From positions 1 through 64,000 of IMG/VR virus record IMGVR_UViG_3300023179_005195: a DNA stretch of 64,000 bases. One strand, written 5' to 3'. The notes below the pieces were generated by a model. The model was not told where the DNA came from. It did not search any database and worked only from the letters and a program-made list of their open reading frames with translations. Position numbers and translations under genes: made by a program. The DNA is from a virus. How positions within the stretch are numbered: the first letter of the stretch is position 1; each line of letters begins with the position of its first letter. This document shows, piece by piece, positions 58,875-64,000 of the stretch.

Positions 58875-59054
58875 TTATTCTGGTCTCCATTCTACTCGAC
58901 CCCATTGATCGACTTTGGCAATACTAGAGATACGTTTGATTTCAACATAATCTTTTTTCTCAACAATTATAACGCCTCCTCTTTTTACTAGGTCTTCTAT
59001 TTTTTGAGTAGCATTAAAATTTAACGGTTCAAATTTTTTTAATTTTTTATTCAC
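58875..59054 (-). CDS. 59-residue hypothetical protein
   Basis: GTG start with GGAG 6 bases ahead; length just below usual cutoffs. VNKKLKKFEPLNFNATQKIEDLVKRGG then VIIVEKKDYVEIKRISSIAKVDQWGRVEW. Fills the gap between the GT4 and phosphoesterase genes. Function unknown. Confidence 0.65.
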   Translation of the reverse strand: MNKKLKKFEPLNFNATQKIEDLVKRGGVIIVEKKDYVEIKRISSIAKVDQWGRVEWRPE

Positions 59055-59063
59055 AATATTCTC

Positions 59064-59666
59064 CTACATTATAGGCGCATTGCCGTTACGAAATCCTACA
59101 TGCCCTCCTTGTGCTACAATCCTAGCATTAACTTCTTCAAGACTAATTGGAGCAAAGTCAATTTGTTCAACACTTACGTTGAAATAACGTGGGTCGATCT
59201 CGTCACCATATTCAAATTCTCCGGACTTTCGATTAACACCCGTGATCTTCATCACACGGTTGGCGTGAAGGTGTCCGTGAATGTTGGTGCCAAACCTACC
59301 AAGACTTTCTGGATGAATGGGAACGTGACTAAAGATCATACCGTTCTTAACGTCAAAGGCACGAATGTCTCTAAAGTATTGGCTGTAGTCCTCCAGTTTA
59401 AAGATATCGTGGTTACCGCGTATAAGCACTTTGTCTCCATTAAGCCTACCAAGAATGTGTAGGAACTTGCGATTGATAACCACATCGCCACAGTGGTATA
59501 CCTTGTCATTTGGACGAACACGTTCGTTCCAAGCCTTTACCATAAACTCGTCCATTTCTTCAGCACAACTGAAGGGACGAAGTGGTGAGCCGTCTGCCCG
59601 TTTGAATACGGTGCAGGTTTTCTCGTGTCCGAAATGTGTGTCACTGATAAAAAAAGTTGCTGGCAT
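59064..59666 (-). CDS. Calcineurin-like metallophosphoesterase
   Basis: 200 residues. All blocks are present: FISDTHFGH, HCGDVVI, LIRGNHD, FSHVPIHP and NIHGHLH, giving the two-metal site. Phage members of this family are common; substrate (nucleotide, sugar phosphate or protein) is unknown. Overlaps its upstream neighbour by one base. Confidence 0.9.
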   Translation of the reverse strand: MPATFFISDTHFGHEKTCTVFKRADGSPLRPFSCAEEMDEFMVKAWNERVRPNDKVYHCGDVVINRKFLHILGRLNGDKVLIRGNHDIFKLEDYSQYFRDIRAFDVKNGMIFSHVPIHPESLGRFGTNIHGHLHANRVMKITGVNRKSGEFEYGDEIDPRYFNVSVEQIDFAPISLEEVNARIVAQGGHVGFRNGNAPIM

Positions 59667-59917
59667 TATTTTGCTCCTGATGATTTCTTCAATATATACA
59701 TACTAACTACTGGTCCTTCTATCTTTACCAAATCAGATGGATATCTATTGTATGTTAGCGATTGCCACTTTCTTGGAGGTTCTATTTTCTTAATTTTTAC
59801 CATTTTTGGATTTATTTTAACGACTATTCCCAAATCTAAAGAATTATGTAGTGAATATACTACACAATCGCCTATCTTGATTTCTTGGTCAAGTTTATCT
59901 CTAAATAATTCTGTCAT
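59666..59917 (-). CDS. Small hypothetical protein
   Basis: 83 residues, IKIGDCVVYSLHNSLDLGIVVKINPKMVKIKKI: a small KOW/SH3-like barrel pattern. WQSLTYNRYPSDLVKIEG follows. Common phage type; function unknown. ATGA overlap with psiE. Confidence 0.65.
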   Translation of the reverse strand: MTELFRDKLDQEIKIGDCVVYSLHNSLDLGIVVKINPKMVKIKKIEPPRKWQSLTYNRYPSDLVKIEGPVVSMYILKKSSGAK

Positions 59918-60330
59918 TGAATTTCTTCTTTTGAGGTGCTGGGGAATTTACTACTACCATATCTTATTATTAACAAACTTATTGCTAAGATTAGGGTAGT
60001 ACCGCCAAGGGCTATAATTTCAATTAGATTATCTTTACTATGGGCGACGATATCAACCAAATGCCGTGTCAACGCTGTTATAGCAATATAAATTAAAAAT
60101 CTTACAGGCATATGATTTGTTTTAAAATATATGCCAACCATAGCACCGATTTCAAGATAGATAAACATTAACAAAAGATCTTGTATACTAGCATGGTGTT
60201 TTTTGAACATTTCAAAAAATTCCCATCCCGCTGCATAAACTGTAGCCGCACCGATTGAAAATAATGCCAATCTATGGAAAATTCCAACTAGATCATTACC
60301 TACTTTATCCAAAAGAGAAAATTGTTTCAT
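59914..60330 (-). CDS. psiE: PsiE-like phosphate-starvation membrane protein
   Basis: 138 residues from ATG at 60330 with GGAGG 5 bases ahead. Four membrane segments; LLLMFIYLEIGAMVGIYFKTNHMPVRFLIYIAITALTRHLVDI is the PsiE core. PsiE is a phosphate-starvation-induced bacterial membrane protein of unclear action. It opens the glycosyltransferase operon behind a strong promoter. Together with phoH it suggests response to phosphate-poor hosts. Confidence 0.85.
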   Translation of the reverse strand: MKQFSLLDKVGNDLVGIFHRLALFSIGAATVYAAGWEFFEMFKKHHASIQDLLLMFIYLEIGAMVGIYFKTNHMPVRFLIYIAITALTRHLVDIVAHSKDNLIEIIALGGTTLILAISLLIIRYGSSKFPSTSKEEIQ

Positions 60331-60346
60331 GTTCACCTCCTTGTTT

Positions 60347-60375
60347 ATTTTAACAGATTTTTCAAATTATGTCAA
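60347..60375 (-). promoter_or_regulatory. Sigma-70 promoter for psiE-glycosyltransferase operon
   Basis: Minus strand TTGACA (60370-60375), 17 bases, TAAAAT (60347-60352). Start at 60340-60342 would place GGAGG almost at the 5' end of the message. Confidence 0.8.
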
Positions 60376-60378
60376 GAA

Positions 60379-60401
60379 AAATGCAGGACTAGCCTGCATT
60401 T
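60379..60401 (-). terminator. Rho-independent terminator
   Basis: Perfect 9-bp stem AAATGCAGG / CCTGCATTT with a 5-base loop and T run on the minus strand, 26 bases after the stop of the 60427 gene. Immediately followed by the psiE promoter. Confidence 0.8.
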
Positions 60402-60426
60402 AAGTTAATTTCATGTATGAATTACA

Positions 60427-60564
60427 CTATTTGCCCTGTCCTCGATATGATTTGTAACTTCTACGTTTAGACTTATTCATTGTACTTGTTTTTGGTGCAG
60501 ACCCGCCTTGACTGGTACTTTTTTTAATAGATTTCCTTTGACTTTGTTCTTTTGCTTTAGCCAT
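60427..60564 (-). CDS. 45-residue basic protein, STMNKxKRRSYKxYRGQGK family
   Basis: MAKAKEQSQRKSIKKS then STMNKSKRRSYKSYRGQGK. The basic C-terminus is strongly conserved in small proteins of T4-like cyanophages and relatives. GGAG ahead of the ATG. Probably binds nucleic acid; function unknown. Followed by a terminator. Confidence 0.75.
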   Translation of the reverse strand: MAKAKEQSQRKSIKKSTSQGGSAPKTSTMNKSKRRSYKSYRGQGK

Positions 60565-60582
60565 ATATAGTCTCCGTTTGTA

Positions 60583-61581
60583 TTATTTAAGCGATGATAA
60601 AATATTATGTAAACTTTGCTCAAATGTATACTGTGGTGTCCAGTTCAAATCATTACCAATGTTGTTTATACTAGGTACTCTATTACTAACATCTTCATAC
60701 CCAGCACCGTAAAATTCTCCACTGCTTTTTACTTTAATCTGTACGTCAGTTACTAACTTGTGTTCCTTCATTTTTTCAATTAACATCATTGCCACTTCTC
60801 TCACACTGAAATTGTTCCAAGGATTACCAACATTGTAAATTTTTTGGTTACTTATATCTTCATTTAATATCATAGCCTTTAGAGCTGAAACTCCGTCTCT
60901 TACATCAGTAAAACACCGTTTCTGATTGCCTCCATCTACTAAAGTAACTTCTCCTTTAATTTGAGCGTCGTTTATGAGTTGAGTAATTAGTCTACTAGAT
61001 CCTTCTGAGCTTGACTCTAAACTGTCCAGGTATGGGCCTACCCAATTAAAAGGCCTGAACAAAGTAAAACGAAATGGTGACTTTTGATGCATGGCAAATA
61101 CCACCCTGTCCAATAGCTGTTTACTACAGGCATAAATCCATCGGCTATATTTAATTGGGCCATAGGTTAAATCTGTGGTATTTTCGTCAAATGGTGCAAT
61201 TCCTTTACCATATACTTCGCTGGTGCTAGGAAAAATTACACGTTTGTTTAGTTTGTGACATAGTTTCAATATTCTTAAATTTTCTTCAAAATCTAGTTCA
61301 AATACATCCATTGGACGTTCGACATATATTTTTGGTGTAGCAATGGCTACTAGCGGTAATACAATGTCTGTATCTTGTATTAAAGAATCTATGTATTGTC
61401 TAGACTGTAAAATATTAGCTTTATGAAACTGGAACCTGTTAGACGACGGAAGCATGTCTGTGCGCAGTTTATTGGCATCTATTCCTGTAATTGTATATTC
61501 TGCAAATTTTTCATCTTGTAGGATTGAATCAGTTAAATGATAGCCTATAAACCCATCAGACCCTAAAATTAATATTTTCAT
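60583..61581 (-). CDS. ArnA-type UDP-glucuronate C4-decarboxylase
   Basis: 332 residues, extended SDR. GSDGFIGYHL, then the near-diagnostic run LPLVAIATPKIYVERPMDVF / ELDFEENLRI, FPSTSEVYGKG, YACSKQLLDR (Tyr/Lys) and FTLFRPFNWVGPYLDSL ... GSSRLITQLI ... LVDGGNQKRCFTDV, all as in the ArnA dehydrogenase domain. It oxidises and decarboxylates UDP-glucuronate to UDP-4-keto-arabinose. No formyltransferase domain. Works with the downstream sugar genes; acts beside the UXS-like gene at 34556. Confidence 0.88.
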   Translation of the reverse strand: MKILILGSDGFIGYHLTDSILQDEKFAEYTITGIDANKLRTDMLPSSNRFQFHKANILQSRQYIDSLIQDTDIVLPLVAIATPKIYVERPMDVFELDFEENLRILKLCHKLNKRVIFPSTSEVYGKGIAPFDENTTDLTYGPIKYSRWIYACSKQLLDRVVFAMHQKSPFRFTLFRPFNWVGPYLDSLESSSEGSSRLITQLINDAQIKGEVTLVDGGNQKRCFTDVRDGVSALKAMILNEDISNQKIYNVGNPWNNFSVREVAMMLIEKMKEHKLVTDVQIKVKSSGEFYGAGYEDVSNRVPSINNIGNDLNWTPQYTFEQSLHNILSSLK

Positions 61582-62298
61582 TTATAACCTTTCTAACTTT
61601 TCTTTTTTATCATTTATTATATGCGAAATTTGTTCACCGAGACAATCTTCGTTGTTTACTACGGTCAAAACAGTTGAACCTCTTTTTAAAGAATTAGTAT
61701 TTCCTAGTTCAATGGTATAATCTGCGGTAGTTGTTTCTATTTCTATAATGAGAGATCTAATCTTGCTCTTGATAATGTTGACCTGGCTGATTGAATCTAT
61801 AACGTAATGTCCAAACTGTTCTACATATAAATCAGAATTATTATTTTTCAAATAATTATCTATAGAAACAATATGGTACATCCATTCTTGAGCTGAATGC
61901 TGTTCTACAGCCCAATTGTATTTTATTCCACAGATTGTTTCTTGTTGTTCTAAAAAGTCTGTAAATATTTCACTAAATCTGTATTGACTTAAAAAAAATA
62001 CCGGAATATCTCCAACTAATTCTTTAGCCTTACGCCTTTCGTTGGCGGAAGCAAATCCTTTTTCTATATAAATTTCTTTAGGTAAATGTGGTAGGCAATC
62101 TTTTAAATCATTTAAATGATTTTCAGTTTTAGAAAGGATAAACAAAGGATATCCCTGAGTAAATTTGGGATATTGAGATCTTGAAAATAACGCTAATCTG
62201 TCATCAGATCCGATATGAACTGGTAAAAGTCCATGGTTCTTAATCTTATTTCCTAATAGCCTGGCCCATTTGCCAGTGCCGTATACTACTGCATACAG
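61582..62298 (-). CDS. NAD-binding protein with CTG start
   Basis: 238 residues if started at CTG 62298: LYAVVYGTGKWARLLGNKI gives a Rossmann GxGxxA nucleotide-binding start. AGGAG lies 7 bases ahead, and no ATG, GTG or TTG occurs in frame between the upstream TAA and the TTG at 62145. A start at TTG 62145 would cut off the whole binding motif. It overlaps the methyltransferase end by 13 bases. It resembles Gfo/Idh-type oxidoreductases but is short. Probable sugar oxidoreductase; identity uncertain. Confidence 0.65.
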   Translation of the reverse strand: MYAVVYGTGKWARLLGNKIKNHGLLPVHIGSDDRLALFSRSQYPKFTQGYPLFILSKTENHLNDLKDCLPHLPKEIYIEKGFASANERRKAKELVGDIPVFFLSQYRFSEIFTDFLEQQETICGIKYNWAVEQHSAQEWMYHIVSIDNYLKNNNSDLYVEQFGHYVIDSISQVNIIKSKIRSLIIEIETTTADYTIELGNTNSLKRGSTVLTVVNNEDCLGEQISHIINDKKEKLERL

Positions 62299-63437
62299 AC
62301 AATTTCTCCTTTGTGTCCACGAGACATTAACTTATTCTTAATTTCTTCAAAGAAATTCCAAGCAGTAACAACTACAAGACAATCTTTATTCATTTTTTCA
62401 GGACTTTCTATTACTATGTTTGTTCCTGGGAAATAAAATCCTTGTTTTAGTTCATTGTCATCGTACACCCCAAACAATGAATTTGAAACTAAATCTAACA
62501 TGTATAAACTTGTTACAGCTTTAGCCGCTGCACCGTAGGCTACAAAAGGTCTTCCTAAAATAATAGAGTTCATGTTATTCTTACGTTGAACTATATAATT
62601 TTCTACCTTCGTACGTTGTATATCTATGTTTACAGGTTCAAATGTTGTAATAGATGGTTTATCTACTTTTCTAGCAATTAATCTAAAACTTAAACCATGT
62701 GAGTTTATAAGCTCAAATTCTTCAACAGTCAGGCCATGTTTTGCTAATAATGTGCCAAATGAATGGGGGCTATAATAGTCAATATGCTCATGATAAACAT
62801 TATCTAAATGTGTTCCTTGTAATATAGCATCACGATGGCCGCATTCGACCATTAGAACTCCGCCATCCTTTAACGATCGTGATATGCCCTTTATTACATC
62901 GTCTGTATCTGGAATATGCGCCAATACATTATTAGCACAAACTAAATCAAATTTAGCAGTCCATTCACGTTTATTGACCAGTGCAGTGGTAAAAAACCCG
63001 TTTACCAATGGCATGTTATTTTCTACGTATTCATTTACAAGATATGCACTCGGCTCAACTCCTTGGACCTGGCATCCTTTTTCTTTAAATTGGAGTAACA
63101 AGAATCCATCATTGCTGCCGATTTCTAAAACTTTACTATTATTAGAAAGATTGAATTTTTCAAAAGCATAATTTGCCAAAGCGGTAAAATGATTTCTAAA
63201 TGATTTAGAAACCGCAGATTTATATCTGTAACTGGCAAAAACCTTGTCTGGATCAGGTGCTGCTGCCAATTGCAAATGACCACACTGTTCACAGTAGTTT
63301 AAATCTAAAGGATACTTTGTGAAATTCGGTATCTCAAACAATGCATTAGCTACAGGACTAGATGGCAATGATAACCAGGGATTAATATTATTATTGCCGC
63401 AACATCTACAAGATTGGTACTTAAACATATTGCTCAT
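62286..63437 (-). CDS. Sugar C-methyltransferase
   Basis: 383 residues. N-terminal zinc domain CRCCGNNN with CEQCGHLQL, SAM domain VLEIGSNDGFLLLQF and VEPSAYLV, NNVLAHIPD, the conserved YHEHIDYYS, and a C-terminal Rossmann-like part (VAYGAAAKAVTSLY). This is the three-domain layout of TylC3/NovU-type C-methyltransferases acting on dTDP- or GDP-4-keto sugars. Overlaps the cupin gene by 17 bases. Confidence 0.88.
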   Translation of the reverse strand: MSNMFKYQSCRCCGNNNINPWLSLPSSPVANALFEIPNFTKYPLDLNYCEQCGHLQLAAAPDPDKVFASYRYKSAVSKSFRNHFTALANYAFEKFNLSNNSKVLEIGSNDGFLLLQFKEKGCQVQGVEPSAYLVNEYVENNMPLVNGFFTTALVNKREWTAKFDLVCANNVLAHIPDTDDVIKGISRSLKDGGVLMVECGHRDAILQGTHLDNVYHEHIDYYSPHSFGTLLAKHGLTVEEFELINSHGLSFRLIARKVDKPSITTFEPVNIDIQRTKVENYIVQRKNNMNSIILGRPFVAYGAAAKAVTSLYMLDLVSNSLFGVYDDNELKQGFYFPGTNIVIESPEKMNKDCLVVVTAWNFFEEIKNKLMSRGHKGEIVCMQ

Positions 63438-63807
63438 GTAACGGACGAATTCTTACAATGTCTTCATCATAACTTACAGCATCACGCTTATGTTCACTAA
63501 TAACAACCATTACAGATGGACTTGTAAATACCATTTCATGGTCGATTAATGGTCCAGTTTTAAACAACTCCCCTGCAACTATACGTTCTTTATGAATTTT
63601 TGTTTCACCGTGGTCACGCCAATAATAATCCATATCTCCGCTGACTAAGAAACAAACATGAGTGTCTGTTTTATGATAATGGTTGGCCCTAATGGCACCT
63701 GTTTCAGACCAAATCATTTGTACATTGGCCATGTCATGTACTATAGGTAAAATTTTTCCTCTAGCATCGGTATATCCGAGTTCTAGTGGTAATTTATGAG
63801 TTGGCAT
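63421..63807 (-). CDS. Cupin, sugar isomerase/epimerase-like
   Basis: 128 residues, single cupin: RANHYHKTDTHVCFLVSGDMDYYW with metal-type His residues, then ERIVAGELFKTGPLIDHEMVFTSPSVMVVISE. Resembles WxcM/FdtA-like or dTDP-sugar cupin enzymes found next to C-methyltransferases. Shine-Dalgarno AAGGAT and a late-like ATTAAATA upstream. Confidence 0.75.
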   Translation of the reverse strand: MPTHKLPLELGYTDARGKILPIVHDMANVQMIWSETGAIRANHYHKTDTHVCFLVSGDMDYYWRDHGETKIHKERIVAGELFKTGPLIDHEMVFTSPSVMVVISEHKRDAVSYDEDIVRIRPLHEQYV

Positions 63808-63832
63808 TTTTTATCCTTGTTAATTAAGTATG

Positions 63833-63840
63833 TATTTAAT
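63833..63840 (-). promoter_or_regulatory. Late-promoter-like motif ATTAAATA
   Basis: Minus-strand ATTAAATA followed by C, 25 bases before the cupin ATG in the 40-base gap, with AAGGAT between. Confidence 0.35.
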
Positions 63841-63847
63841 AAACTTC

Positions 63848-64000
63848 TTAAAAGCCTCTATTTCTTTTGACGTTCCATGCTATAGCAGTTTCTAATCCAG
63901 AAGGTTTAGTATCGTTAATTACAATTCTTTCACCAACAGGCAAATCAAAGATAATCTTATCGTATCTTAGATTAAATTTCTTGAGTGCTTGTTTTGTTTG
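63848..64000 (-). CDS. C-terminal part of HAD-like phosphatase, start outside window
   Basis: 50 residues plus stop reach the right edge. ALKKFNLRYDKIIFDLPVGERIVINDTKPSG followed by TAIAWNVKRNRGF resembles the C-terminal end of HAD-family sugar-phosphate or capsule phosphatases (LxYDxhhhG.P.G..hhINDh). The rest lies beyond the window. Confidence 0.55.
   Translation of the reverse strand, partial: QTKQALKKFNLRYDKIIFDLPVGERIVINDTKPSGLETAIAWNVKRNRGF

Noticed and set aside
1-64000. tRNA genes, integrase, transposase or attachment sites
   Set aside because: The intergenic gaps are too short or lack cloverleaf-like sequence, and no recombinase motif was found in any frame.

Overview
The window reads as a stretch of a large, AT-rich genome of a tailed bacteriophage of the T4-like (myovirus) type found in marine and fresh waters. 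The grounds are the very tight packing, with almost every gene on the minus strand and ATGA or TAATG stop/start overlaps. There is also a gp44-type sliding-clamp loader, a GroES-like co-chaperonin, PhoH, MazG, peptide deformylase, tail fibres with collagen-like and S74 chaperone domains, a GH19 endolysin with spanins, and many small families I know from aquatic T4-like phages. No terminase, major capsid, DNA polymerase, integrase, tRNA or CRISPR array is visible. The host cannot be named from sequence alone.

Layout from low to high coordinates. 1-7.8 kb holds virion or maturation-type proteins, including three consecutive genes with unrelated nucleotidyltransferase folds and a Dps-like ferritin. 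7.9-11.7 kb holds tail-fibre genes. 11.8-15.4 kb encodes ClpA-like ATPase, deformylase and DnaJ. 15.4-21 kb is the lysis and membrane region with a GH19 endolysin and an Rz/Rz1-like pair. 21.2-24.8 kb carries phoH (plus strand), clamp loader, GroES and a Pol III alpha-like fragment. 24.8-29 kb is a second fibre locus. 29.3-30.7 kb has a dockerin-like plus-strand gene and a UV-damage endonuclease. 30.8-37.5 kb is an accessory metabolic operon: sedoheptulose-7-phosphate cyclase-like enzyme, SDR, kinase-fold protein, UDP-xylose-synthase-like epimerase, D-amino-acid dehydrogenase and a QueD-like protein. 37.5-42.6 kb has ClpP and a secreted subtilisin with a barrel-like tail. 42.6-48.4 kb is dense with tiny genes and holds an array of related ~75-residue proteins. 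48.4-54.3 kb has MazG, Bax-inhibitor-1, a glycosyltransferase and FolE. 54.3-64 kb is a glycosyltransferase and nucleotide-sugar region containing PsiE and an ArnA-type decarboxylase.

Reading promoters by eye, I find eleven minus-strand sigma-70-type promoters, every one with a 17-nt spacer; four match TTGACA/TATAAT exactly. They divide the minus-strand genes into separate transcription units. A second motif, TAAATA-like and resembling the T4 late promoter, lies ahead of several virion or lysis genes. Several sigma-70 promoters lie inside inverted repeats. At 48.3 kb the repeat would hide the ribosome-binding site of read-through RNA but not of RNA started at the promoter.

The most novel candidates are: the C7-cyclitol-type cassette at 30.8-33.5 kb; a likely self-contained phage ClpAP protease (ClpA-like D2 loop reading SVGF plus a separate ClpP); the secreted subtilisin/autotransporter-like gene; a nucleotidyltransferase-LysM-transglycosylase fusion; the promoter-in-hairpin switches; and an apparent CTG-started NAD-binding protein in the sugar cluster. 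Functions are inferred from motifs read by eye; no database search was possible.
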